Positions 1 through 5,602 of a DNA stretch of 5,602 nt are shown one piece after another (within the stretch, counting starts at the first letter, position 1; the number at the start of each line of letters is the position of its first letter). Source of the DNA: an uncultured Demequina sp. (GTDB lineage: Bacteria; Actinomycetota; Actinomycetes; Actinomycetales; Demequinaceae). A program made the translations under genes and the position numbers. The notes under the pieces are model-generated. The model was not told where the DNA came from, ran no database searches, and saw only the letters and a list, made by a program, of their open reading frames with translations. The stretch lies in contig CALALQ010000219.1 in NCBI GenBank assembly GCA_937925595.1, positions 1 to 5,602 on the forward strand. The letters are read 5' to 3'.

Positions 1-1
1 G

Positions 2-583
2 CCGGTCGAGGCCGACATCACGGCGACGGCAGGGATCGAGCGCATCGAGGCGGCCCTCGACGAGGCTGGCCGCATCGACGTCCTGGTCAACAACGCCGGG
101 ATCTCCGGGGGCGTTGACCCACTCGCCGAGACGCCCGAACACTTCCGACGCGTCATCGACGTCAATCTGGTGAGCCTGTTTCGCGTGACGCAGGCCGCCG
201 CTCGGCGGATGATCACCGCCGGCCGTGGGAGCGTCGTCAACATCAGTTCGTTCACCGCGCTCGCGTCCTCCGCGCCGATCGACCAACCTGCGTACGTCGC
301 GGCCAAGGGAGGTGTGATCTCGCTCACGCGGGAACTGGCCGTGTCGTGGGCTCGAAAGGGAGTCCGCGTCAACGCCATCGCGCCGGGGTTCTTCCCCTCG
401 GAGATGACCGAACACATGTGGGACGACGAGCGCACGGTTGCATTTATCCGACGAAACTGCCCACTGGGTCGGCGGGGAGAGCTCCACGAACTCGATGGAG
501 CGGTGCTGTTCCTGGCGAGCGACATGAGCTCGTACGTCACCGGGCAGACGATCGCGGTCGACGGCGGCTGGACAGCGCGCTGA
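2..583 (+). CDS. Short-chain dehydrogenase/reductase (SDR), 5'-truncated by the window edge
   Basis: This is the C-terminal 193 residues of a classical NAD(P)(H)-dependent SDR, a cytosolic enzyme that interconverts alcohols and ketones. The frame is open from base 2 to a TGA at 581-583. Visible in the fragment are DVLVNNAG (residues 26-33), the tetrad Asn in DVNL (N55), the serine strand NISSF (S82/S83), YVAAK with catalytic Y98 and K102, the NAIAPGFFPSEMT segment after the active site, and the usual C-terminal YVTGQTIAVDGGW. Serine lies two residues further from tyrosine than in the shortest family members, a common loop variation. The family is usually about 250 residues, so some 60 residues, including the TGxxxGIG cofactor loop, lie outside the window. 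An internal GTG at 170 lies within the conserved fold and is not the start. The PGFFPS segment recalls the gluconate 5-dehydrogenase/RhlG-like branch, but the substrate is not determined. It converges on the SnoaL-like gene. Confidence 0.95.
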   Translation, partial: PVEADITATAGIERIEAALDEAGRIDVLVNNAGISGGVDPLAETPEHFRRVIDVNLVSLFRVTQAAARRMITAGRGSVVNISSFTALASSAPIDQPAYVAAKGGVISLTRELAVSWARKGVRVNAIAPGFFPSEMTEHMWDDERTVAFIRRNCPLGRRGELHELDGAVLFLASDMSSYVTGQTIAVDGGWTAR

Positions 584-600
584 CGCTCGTGTTCACGCGC
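575..600. terminator. Possible bidirectional hairpin across two convergent stop codons
   Basis: Bases 575-583 can pair with 593-600: an 8-bp, mostly G-C stem with a single bulged C at 580 and a 9-base loop at 584-592. The arms contain the TGA of the SDR gene (581-583) and the complement of the TGA of the SnoaL-like gene (593-595). No run of T follows on either strand, so it is not a textbook intrinsic terminator, though U-poor terminators are reported in high-GC bacteria. In such GC-rich sequence a short stem may also arise by chance. Confidence 0.3.
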
Positions 601-985
601 GAAGGAATTCGACCCGACGCTCCGCAAGGCGCCACTCGCCGCCGTCGCGGCGCAGTTGGTCGGCGTATCGGCCGGCAGCCGCGATCGTGCGGTCGGCGTT
701 CACGACGACGAAGTCGCTCGTCGAGCGCGCTTCATCGGGTGAGTCCAGATCGATCGCCGCGTTGGTGATCAGGTGCCGGCTGGGGGCTGTTGACGCCGCC
801 TGCGCGGCGTCCGCCCATGCCCGGATCGCGTCGTGTCCGACATGCTCGGTACGACCGACGACGAATCGGGCGTCCGGGGTGAACAGGGCCACCCAGCCGT
901 CGACGTCTCGGTCGTCGAATCGATGGCAGTATTCGGCGAACAGGCGTCGGATCTGTTCAAGCGCGGCGAGGTCGTCGATGGTCAC
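593..985 (-). CDS. SnoaL-like / NTF2-fold small protein (SnoaL_4 type), possible dehydratase or isomerase
   Basis: A 130-residue single-domain protein of the NTF2-like superfamily, whose members include dehydratases, cyclases, isomerases and non-catalytic ligand binders. The pattern matches SnoaL_4-type proteins: an N-terminal helix IRRLFAEYCHRFD, the D-x-D-GW-x-x-LFTPDARF segment (residues 27-41), RHLITN (70-75), GRYADQL (105-111) and a closing EWRLAERR strand (117-124). Y19, D24 and H71 are spaced much like the Tyr-Asp-His set of bile-acid dehydratase BaiE and scytalone dehydratase, which is suggestive only. The GTG at 985 is chosen because AAGGAG lies 6 bases upstream and the protein then begins TIDDLAALEQ, as relatives do. 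An in-frame ATG at 1039 overlaps the dppF-type stop as ATGA, but it has no ribosome binding site and would add 18 unconserved residues. It lies 50 bp behind dppF and is probably the last gene of the operon. It has no signal peptide. Confidence 0.88.
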   Translation of the reverse strand: MTIDDLAALEQIRRLFAEYCHRFDDRDVDGWVALFTPDARFVVGRTEHVGHDAIRAWADAAQAASTAPSRHLITNAAIDLDSPDEARSTSDFVVVNADRTIAAAGRYADQLRRDGGEWRLAERRVEFLRA

Positions 986-991
986 ACGTTG

Positions 992-997
992 CTCCTT
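992..997 (-). promoter_or_regulatory. Ribosome binding site of the SnoaL-like gene
   Basis: Read on the minus strand, AAGGAG is followed by 6 bases and then GTG (985-983). It is the strongest Shine-Dalgarno match near this gene and decides the start in favour of GTG over the upstream ATG at 1039. Confidence 0.8.
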
Positions 998-1035
998 GTC
1001 TTCGAGTGTCGTGGTTTCGGTTCGATGTCCGAGCG

Positions 1036-2037
1036 TCATGCTCGGCGGGCGAGCGTGACGGGCGTGCCGTCGTAGAGATGGCAGGCGACCTCCCCACCCG
1101 TCTCGGTGCGGCGCGCAACGGGCTCGGTCGTCCGGCACAGGTCGGTCGCAAGCGGGCACCGGGGATGGAACGCACACCCGGGTGGCGGTGCTGCGGGACT
1201 CGGCAACTCGCCTGCGATCGTGGTGGCGGCAGCCGCTCGGGTCCGCCCACCTGGACGAGCAACCGGCATCGCCGCCAACAGTGCTCGAGTGTACGGGTGG
1301 GCAGGGTCACTGAAGACTTGCTCGGTATCCCCCACTTCGACGAGGCGACCGAGGTACATCACGCCGACCCGGTCAGCGAAGTGGTGCACCACACCGAGGT
1401 TGTGCGTGATGAAGAGATAGCCGACGTCGTGCGTCTCACGGAGGTCCTCCAACAGGTTGAGCACCTGATTCTGGGTGGAGACGTCCAAAGCGCTGACGGC
1501 CTCGTCGCACACCGCGAGGCGCGGGTTCAGGGTCAACGCTCGGGCGATCGCGATCCGCTGACGCTGACCACCGGAGAACTCGTGAGGGTAACGCTGGAGA
1601 TCCTCCCGTCGAAGGCCCACCTGCTCGAGCAAGTCGCCGGCGCGCTCCAGCCGCCCGCGGCGGTCGAGGTCGGTGTGGGTACGCAATGGCTCGGCCAGGA
1701 TGTCGGCGATCGTCTTCGAGGGGTTGATCGACGAGTACGGGTCCTGGAACACCATCTGCGCCTTGGCGCGCAACCGGCGTAGCTCGGACCGCTCAGCGCG
1801 CAAGACATCTTGACCGTCAAGCAAGACCTGCCCGGACGCCGGAATGAGCCGCAGGATGCCGCGCGCGGTCGTGGATTTCCCCGAGCCGGACTCGCCGACT
1901 AGGGCGAACGTTTCACGGGGTGCCATGGTGAACGTCACGCCGCGCACTGCATGGATCCAGCCGCGCCGGCCGATCCCGTGCCGCTGCCGGAACGTCACCC
2001 GCAAATCGCGGACGTCGAGCAAGGGCGCTGGGGTCAT
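1036..2037 (-). CDS. dppF: Peptide/nickel-family ABC importer ATPase, DppF/OppF type
   Basis: A 333-residue cytoplasmic ATPase, one of two different ATPases that power the importer. Motifs in order: Walker [10 protein letters not shown] (48-56), Q-loop glutamine Q98 in VFQDPYSSINP, signature FSGGQRQR (154-161), Walker B LAVCDE with catalytic E179, D-loop SALD (182-185) and the H-loop histidine H212. The C-terminal oligopeptide/dipeptide transporter domain follows HPYTRALL and carries C288, C294, C301 and C319. In a related DppD structure, this cysteine pattern binds a 4Fe-4S cluster. Length and FSGGQ point to the DppF/OppF partner rather than DppD. One variation is DEA after Walker B, where most relatives have DEP. 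The ATG overlaps the upstream dppD-type stop as ATGA and has only a weak GGTGA-like site, which suggests translational coupling. The symbol marks family position, and the substrate is unknown. Confidence 0.95.
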   Translation of the reverse strand: MTPAPLLDVRDLRVTFRQRHGIGRRGWIHAVRGVTFTMAPRETFALVGESGSGKSTTARGILRLIPASGQVLLDGQDVLRAERSELRRLRAKAQMVFQDPYSSINPSKTIADILAEPLRTHTDLDRRGRLERAGDLLEQVGLRREDLQRYPHEFSGGQRQRIAIARALTLNPRLAVCDEAVSALDVSTQNQVLNLLEDLRETHDVGYLFITHNLGVVHHFADRVGVMYLGRLVEVGDTEQVFSDPAHPYTRALLAAMPVARPGGRTRAAAATTIAGELPSPAAPPPGCAFHPRCPLATDLCRTTEPVARRTETGGEVACHLYDGTPVTLARRA

Positions 2038-3029
2038 CGCGTCACCGCCAAGTCGAGGTCATTGGCTCGCACACAGCGAACCAGCGCCGGGCGCGACGGG
2101 TCGGAGTGCACGATGGTGGCCTCGACCGGTGCGCTGCATTCAGGCGCCGCGTATGCGCAGCGGGGGGCGAACCTGCAGCCGGATAGCGCTGCTGATCGGA
2201 GAGGCGGAGACCCCGGAATGGCCCACAGCCGGCCGTGCTCGTCGCGGCCCAAGGTCGACGAGGCCAGTAGGCCCGCCGTATACGGGTGCCGTGGTCGCTC
2301 GAACAAGCTCGCGCCGTCCTGCTCCTCGACGATCTCTCCGGCGTACATCACCGCCACCCGATGACACAGCTCGGCGACGACACCGAGGTCGTGGGTGACG
2401 AAGATCATCGCCAACCCGGACTCGGCGCACAGCTCGCGGAGCAGGTCGAGGATCTGTGCCTGAATCGTCACGTCCAGAGCCGTGGTCGGCTCGTCGGCGA
2501 TCAACAGCCGGGGGCCAGCCGCGAGTGCCATTGCGATGGCGACGCGTTGGCGCATCCCGCCCGAAAGCTCATGCGGGTAGCGACGGACCTGCCTGGCAGG
2601 GTCGGGCAGCCCGACCCGATCGAGCAACTCGGTAGCCCGACGGCGTGCCTCCGCTCGTGTCGCTCCTCGATGGCGCCTCACCACCTCCCCGATCTGGTAC
2701 CCGACCGTGAGCGCTGGGTTGAGGCTCGTCATCGGCTCTTGGAACACCATGGCGACCTGCGAGCCGCGGATGTCCTCGAGTTGCCGCGGCGACAGCTCAC
2801 GCAGATCCCGGCCGTCGAGCACGATCCTGCCCGCGGTCACCCGCGCCTGACGGTGCGGCAACAGTCCCATGATCGCCAGGCTGGTGACGCTCTTGCCCGA
2901 GCCGGACTCACCGACGAGGCCGAGCACCTCGCCCGCAGCGACCTTCAGGTTCACGCCGCGCAGTACGGGATGCCCGCCCCCGCGCGAGGCGAACTCGACG
3001 TGGAGATCCTCGACGCTCAACAGACTCAT
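2034..3029 (-). CDS. dppD: Peptide/nickel-family ABC importer ATPase, DppD/OppD type
   Basis: A 331-residue cytoplasmic ATPase, the partner of the DppF-type subunit. Motifs in order: Walker A GESGSGKS (40-47), Q-loop Q97 in [11 protein letters not shown], signature LSGGMRQR (155-162), Walker B LLIADE with catalytic E180, TALD D-loop (183-186) and H-loop H213. The LSGGM signature and TSLNP are typical of DppD/OppD. The C-terminal transporter domain holds C285, C291, C298 and C319, the likely 4Fe-4S ligand set. The start is the ATG at 3029. It overlaps the dppC-type stop as ATGA and has GGGAGGA 9 bases upstream, and the protein then begins [13 protein letters not shown] as expected. A longer reading to 3134 only runs into the permease gene in another frame. 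All nucleotide-binding motifs are intact. The symbol gives family position only. Confidence 0.95.
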   Translation of the reverse strand: MSLLSVEDLHVEFASRGGGHPVLRGVNLKVAAGEVLGLVGESGSGKSVTSLAIMGLLPHRQARVTAGRIVLDGRDLRELSPRQLEDIRGSQVAMVFQEPMTSLNPALTVGYQIGEVVRRHRGATRAEARRRATELLDRVGLPDPARQVRRYPHELSGGMRQRVAIAMALAAGPRLLIADEPTTALDVTIQAQILDLLRELCAESGLAMIFVTHDLGVVAELCHRVAVMYAGEIVEEQDGASLFERPRHPYTAGLLASSTLGRDEHGRLWAIPGSPPLRSAALSGCRFAPRCAYAAPECSAPVEATIVHSDPSRPALVRCVRANDLDLAVTR

Positions 3030-3916
3030 CGCGCCCGATCCTCCCGACCGATCGAGTCGCGCATCCCGTCGCCGAGCACGTTCAGCGTGAGGGCCGTGAG
3101 CGAGATGCACGCTCCTGGCACGATCACGAGCCAAGCCGAGCGATTGATGTACCCGAACGCCCGCCCGAGCAATGACCCCCAGCTCGCGTCGGGCGCCTGC
3201 ACGCCCAGACCGAGAAAGCTCAGCCCGGCCTCGGCGAGCATGGCGAAGCTTGCCGACAGCGAGATCTGCACGATCAACGGCGACAGTATGTTCGGCAGCA
3301 CGTTCGACAGGACGATGCGGTATCCCGGCGTCGCCATCGCTCGAGAGGCCTCGATGTAGGTCTCCTGCATCACATCCCGAACCGTGGCCCGGACAAGCCG
3401 AGCGAACCGCGGCGCGAAGACGATCCCGATCGCCAACATGGCGTTCGTCAGGCCCCGCCCACGAATGCCGACGATCGCGATCGCAAGGATCAGCGGCGGC
3501 AACGACAGTAAGGCGTCGGTGGCCCGCATGATCACCGCGTCAACCCATCGACCGGCGTATCCGGCGAGCAATCCGAACGGAACGCCGAGCACCACGCCAA
3601 CGGCAACCGCCTCGAAGGCCGCCAGGAGCGAGACCCGCCCGGCAAAGAGCATCCGGCTGAACGTGTCGCGGCCAAGGTCGTCGGTACCAAGCCAGTGTTC
3701 GCTGCTTGGTGGCTTGAGTGCGTTCAGCAGGTCCTGCTTCAGCGGGTCATGCGGTGCGAGGATCGGTGCGCACGCGCACGCCAGCACGACAATGCCCAGG
3801 AAGCAAGCGGCGGTCATCGCCGCCCGGTTACGCACCAGGCGGTGGAAGAACTGCCGAGCTGGGCCAACAGATGGCCCGCGTGTGGCCTCGACTGCCTCGA
3901 TGGAACCCGTACTCAT
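3026..3916 (-). CDS. dppC: Peptide/nickel-family ABC importer permease, DppC type
   Basis: A 296-residue inner-membrane subunit forming half of the transport channel. A cytoplasmic N-terminus rich in basic residues (21-31) is followed by a first membrane segment at about 33-54 (OppC N-terminal domain). The family hallmark HWLGTDDLGRDTFSR spans 74-88. Further hydrophobic segments lie near 95-119, 138-151, 157-169, 208-232 and 262-284. The ATPase-contacting EAA-type loop is EASRAMATPGYRIVLSNVLPN (189-209, 21 residues with the conserved G198), and the C-terminus has LGDGMRDSIG. The start is the ATG at 3916. It overlaps the dppB-type stop as ATGA and has GAGGT just upstream. An in-frame GTG at 3943 would extend into dppB without a better site. 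The gene is intact and ends 4 bases into the DppD-type gene. The substrate cannot be read from the permease. Confidence 0.94.
   Translation of the reverse strand: MSTGSIEAVEATRGPSVGPARQFFHRLVRNRAAMTAACFLGIVVLACACAPILAPHDPLKQDLLNALKPPSSEHWLGTDDLGRDTFSRMLFAGRVSLLAAFEAVAVGVVLGVPFGLLAGYAGRWVDAVIMRATDALLSLPPLILAIAIVGIRGRGLTNAMLAIGIVFAPRFARLVRATVRDVMQETYIEASRAMATPGYRIVLSNVLPNILSPLIVQISLSASFAMLAEAGLSFLGLGVQAPDASWGSLLGRAFGYINRSAWLVIVPGACISLTALTLNVLGDGMRDSIGREDRAR
3039..3045 (-). promoter_or_regulatory. Ribosome binding site of the dppD-type gene
   Basis: GGGAGGA on the minus strand, 9 bases before the ATG at 3029. It lies inside the 3' end of the dppC-type gene. It sets the start at the ATGA overlap rather than at the longer in-frame extension. 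Confidence 0.75.
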
Positions 3917-4857
3917 GCGGACCTCAAGCGTGGGTTGAGCCACATCTGGATGAGATCGACCATCAGGTTCGACAGCACGACAGCAAGCGTCGAGAACACG
4001 ACAATTCCTTGGATCAGCGGGATATCGCGATCGACGACCGCGACGACCGCCATCTGCCCAAGCCCCGGGATGGCGAAGATCTGCTCGACGACGACGGCCC
4101 CGCCGAGCAGCAACGCTACCTGAAGACCGAGCACGGTGACGCCGGGACCGGCCGCGTTCTTGAGGACGTGCCGGAGCACCACGGAGCCCCCGCGCAAACC
4201 TTTGGCGCGGGCGGTACGCACGTAGTCCTGCTGGACGACGTCGGCTACCGAGCTGCGCACTTGGCGAGCCAACTCCGCCGCGGCACTCGCCCCGAGGGCC
4301 AGCGAGGGCAGGACGAGATGCATGAACCAGTCCCCGGGGTCCTCAGAGAACGGCACGTACCCAATCGACGGGAAGACCCCGAATCGGATCGACAACACCA
4401 GCAAGAGTACGAGGCCCAGCCAGTAGCTCGGGATCGCCACCCCCAGCGATGCGAGACCGGTGGCAGTTCGATCGAGCCAGGTGCCCCGCCGAAGGCCGGC
4501 CAGCAACCCAACTGGAATGCCCACGATCGCCGCAACGATCAGCGCACCGAACGTGAGCGACGCGGTCACCGGCAGGCGGTCGAGCATCATGCCCGCCACG
4601 GTGCGCTCGCTGAAGAGCGACTTGCCGAAGTCACCGCGGATCGCCGATGACAGCCAGTCGAGGTACTGCTCGACGAACGGACGGTCGTAGCCGAGCCGCT
4701 CGCGGATCATCTCGATCCGCTCCGGCGAGGCGTTCTCGCCGGCGATCGTCACCGCCGGATCGCCGGGAATCATGCCGGCCATCCCGGTGACCATCAATGA
4801 AACGATGAGGAGCAACAACGGAATCGAAGCCAGGCGCGCCCCGACCACTCTCAACAC
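3913..4857 (-). CDS. dppB: Peptide/nickel-family ABC importer permease, DppB type
   Basis: A 314-residue inner-membrane subunit that pairs with the DppC-type permease. The first membrane segment is at about 8-29, followed by the family motif IPGDP (30-34) and the periplasmic ERLGYDRPFVEQYLDWL region (53-69). More hydrophobic segments lie near 99-121, 134-157, 178-197, 236-260 and 283-304. The cytoplasmic EAA-type loop is DYVRTARAKGL through VLRHVLKN (211-234), and the C-terminal segment has DLIQMWLNPR. The GTG at 4857 is preferred because GAGGTG lies 6 bases upstream and the protein then begins MLRVVGARL like relatives. The in-frame GTG at 4866 overlaps that site. The 72 bases separating it from the binding-protein stop (4858-4929) contain three ATCGGG copies but no clear terminator or promoter that I can identify, so read-through from the binding-protein gene is likely. 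Confidence 0.94.
   Translation of the reverse strand: MLRVVGARLASIPLLLLIVSLMVTGMAGMIPGDPAVTIAGENASPERIEMIRERLGYDRPFVEQYLDWLSSAIRGDFGKSLFSERTVAGMMLDRLPVTASLTFGALIVAAIVGIPVGLLAGLRRGTWLDRTATGLASLGVAIPSYWLGLVLLLVLSIRFGVFPSIGYVPFSEDPGDWFMHLVLPSLALGASAAAELARQVRSSVADVVQQDYVRTARAKGLRGGSVVLRHVLKNAAGPGVTVLGLQVALLLGGAVVVEQIFAIPGLGQMAVVAVVDRDIPLIQGIVVFSTLAVVLSNLMVDLIQMWLNPRLRSA
3922..3925 (-). promoter_or_regulatory. Ribosome binding site of the dppC-type gene
   Basis: GAGG on the minus strand, 5 bases before the ATG at 3916 and within the last codons of the dppB-type gene. It supports the ATGA-overlap start over the upstream GTG at 3943. Confidence 0.6.
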
Positions 4858-4862
4858 GGGAA

Positions 4863-4870
4863 CCACCTCT
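4863..4870 (-). promoter_or_regulatory. Ribosome binding site of the dppB-type gene
   Basis: AGAGGTGG on the minus strand. Its GAGGTG core ends 6 bases before the GTG at 4857. Because the in-frame GTG at 4866 falls inside this element, the downstream GTG is the likelier start. Confidence 0.7.
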
Positions 4871-4929
4871 TCATGAGTGCAGTGTCGTTCGCATCGGGTT
4901 GATCGGGGCGCACCAGCCTCATCGGGGAC

Positions 4930-5526
4930 TCAGGGCTTCATCCCCACGCCACGGAACTCCAGCTTGCCGGTGACCCAGTTCTGGAAGCCGACAACCTGGT
5001 CACTGAAGGCGAGGTTGGCATACGGGAAGTAGAGCGGCACGTCAAGCGCGTCCTCGACGATCGCCCGGGTCATGGCTTCGTTGGCCGCCGACCGGGCTGA
5101 CGGATCCGTGGCCGCCAGCGCTGCGTTGAAGGCCTCGGTGAACGCCTCTGTGGTGTGGCGCCCTGGGTTCGAGAACCCGCTATCGGAGAACAGCTGCTGA
5201 GCGGTGATTGCCGGGTCCGGTCGACCGGTCCACTGGATCACCGTCGAGTCCCCTGTCCCGTCGATGTAGAACGTCTGCGAGACGTTCGTCGTCTCGACGA
5301 TCGTGGTCGTAATCCCCACCTCAGCGAGCTGGGCCTGGATCACCTCCGCAATCTGCACGTATGCCGGGATGTTGAGCGTGACGATCTCGAACGACAGGTC
5401 CGTGGCATTCGCCTGCTCGAGCAGGGCACGAGCGCCGTCAGGGTCGTACGTGTACAGCGAGTCGAGCTCGGCGACATAGCCGGGGGCCCCGGGCGGATAG
5501 GGCTGGAACGCGGGCTCACCGAGACC
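4930..5526 (-). CDS. Family 5 extracellular solute-binding protein, C-terminal part only
   Basis: About 198 C-terminal residues of a periplasmic/lipoprotein binding protein of the peptide/nickel type (SBP_bac_5). It would capture substrate and deliver it to the DppB/DppC-type channel. Family features: GEPAFQPYPPGAPGY at the upstream end, YDPDGARALLEQA (helix that usually precedes a strand), the segment with VIQAQLAEVGI, QWTGRPDPA near 5240-5210, and a C-terminus with PLYFPYANLAFSDQVVGF typical of this fold. Complete family members have about 500-550 residues, so the N-terminal 60 percent, with signal peptide and lipobox, is absent. The frame stays open to the window edge, but the residues encoded beyond about 5526 (HHEARLRPRG and onward, read away from the gene) do not resemble the family. 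There the opposite strand reads as NirB instead, so the gene is broken at this point rather than merely cut by the window. It is the expected first gene of the operon. Confidence 0.88.
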   Translation of the reverse strand, partial: GLGEPAFQPYPPGAPGYVAELDSLYTYDPDGARALLEQANATDLSFEIVTLNIPAYVQIAEVIQAQLAEVGITTTIVETTNVSQTFYIDGTGDSTVIQWTGRPDPAITAQQLFSDSGFSNPGRHTTEAFTEAFNAALAATDPSARSAANEAMTRAIVEDALDVPLYFPYANLAFSDQVVGFQNWVTGKLEFRGVGMKP

Positions 5527-5530
5527 TACG
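5509..5530. other. Probable chimeric junction between two unrelated broken genes
   Basis: Minus-strand binding-protein homology (GLGEPAFQPYPP) runs up to about 5526. Plus-strand NirB-like homology becomes convincing from about 5524 and may begin near 5509. The region where both readings are plausible is therefore about 20 bases. Neither gene has a start codon or leader here. No inverted repeat, integrase or insertion-sequence end is visible. An assembly artefact through a short shared sequence, or a true rearrangement breakpoint, would both give this picture. Confidence 0.6.
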
Positions 5531-5602
5531 ACGTCGTGGTGCTCGGCGCGGAGCCGCGGCCGGCCTACGACCGGGTCGCGCTCACGTCGTTCTTCGAGGT
5601 CG
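5509..5602 (+). CDS. nirB: NirB-like nitrite reductase large subunit, internal N-terminal fragment
   Basis: The frame through 5521-5601 reads ETYDVVVLGAEPRPAYDRV followed by ALTSFFEV. The EPRPAYDRVxLTSFF block is characteristic of the N-terminal FAD-binding region of assimilatory NAD(P)H nitrite reductase large subunit (NirB) and close pyridine nucleotide-disulfide oxidoreductases. In NirB it follows the GxGMVGxR dinucleotide-binding loop by about 25-30 residues. That loop is not encoded upstream, where the sequence is solute-binding protein on the other strand. Only about 30 codons are visible, truncated at the left by the junction and at the right by the window edge. The call rests on this one motif, and a related FAD-dependent oxidoreductase cannot be excluded. 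There is no functional link to the importer. Confidence 0.6.

Noticed and set aside
573..582. Perfect 10-base palindrome CAGCGCGCTG at the SDR stop
   Set aside because: It is self-complementary without room for a loop, and it lies in coding sequence. Only the longer 575-600 pairing is worth noting.
1006..1782. Plus-strand open frame of 258 codons opposite the dppF-type gene
   Set aside because: It is an antisense shadow. The minus strand carries all ATPase motifs in the right order.
1880..2910. A repeated 14-base sequence at 1880-1893 and 2896-2909
   Set aside because: Both copies encode the Walker A loop GESGSGKS of the two paralogous ATPases. This is protein conservation, not a DNA repeat element.
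2286..3359. Long plus-strand open frame of 357 codons opposite the ATPase and permease genes
   Set aside because: It is antisense to three convincing genes with intact motifs, contains no recognisable domain, and is the usual by-product of high-GC coding sequence.
3718..4650. Plus-strand open frame of 310 codons opposite the permease genes
   Set aside because: Its composition is highly charged and low in hydrophobic residues, with no domain, and it lies wholly antisense to the dppB- and dppC-type genes.
4851..4874. A 7-codon reading frame (MKRWFPC, then TGA) overlapping the dppB-type start, as a possible leader peptide
   Set aside because: Its ATG has no ribosome binding site, and its codons coincide with the strong AGAGGTGG that serves the dppB GTG. 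No attenuator hairpin is visible, so the frame is most simply chance.
4893..4926. Three ATCGGG copies between the binding-protein stop and dppB, as a possible operator
   Set aside because: The copies are short, irregularly spaced (9 and 19 bases) and common in GC-rich sequence. There is no palindrome and no promoter-like element beside them.

Overview
The window is GC-rich (roughly two thirds G+C by eye). It uses GTG as well as ATG starts and has clear AGGAG-type ribosome binding sites. Its proteins read like those of a high-GC actinobacterium, although nothing here fixes the taxon. It holds one tightly packed minus-strand operon for a peptide/nickel-family (Dpp/Opp type) ABC importer, one small enzyme-like gene behind it, and the 3' part of an oxidoreductase gene running towards it from the left edge.

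Layout from left to right. Positions 2-583 (+) encode the C-terminal three quarters of a classical short-chain dehydrogenase/reductase (SDR), cut by the window edge. It converges on a small SnoaL/NTF2-fold protein (593-985, -) with only 9 bp between the two stop codons, and a possible two-way hairpin lies across both stops. The transporter genes follow on the minus strand: a DppF-type ATPase (1036-2037), a DppD-type ATPase (2034-3029), a DppC-type permease (3026-3916) and a DppB-type permease (3913-4857). After a 72-bp gap comes the C-terminal part of a family 5 solute-binding protein (4930 to about 5526). In transcription order this is binding protein, B, C, D, F, SnoaL-like. The three internal B/C, C/D and D/F junctions are all 4-base ATGA overlaps.

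Together the genes make a complete importer: a binding protein outside the membrane, two membrane channel subunits and two ATPases that drive uptake. The substrate cannot be read from the sequence. The SnoaL-like gene, 50 bp behind the dppF-type gene and probably co-transcribed, and the convergent SDR suggest that the imported compound may be modified by dehydration/isomerisation and oxidation. That is inference from context only.

The most notable feature is at the right edge. The binding-protein reading stops making family sense at about 5510-5530. The last ~90 bases, read on the plus strand, encode a stretch that looks like the N-terminal region of the nitrite reductase large subunit NirB (EPRPAYDRVALTSFF). 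Two broken genes meet head to head with no start codon for either, which suggests an assembly chimera or a rearrangement breakpoint. Otherwise I see an ordinary transport/catabolism locus, with no mobile element, CRISPR array, tRNA or rRNA and no evident novel system. No stretch longer than 300 bases lacks a gene.
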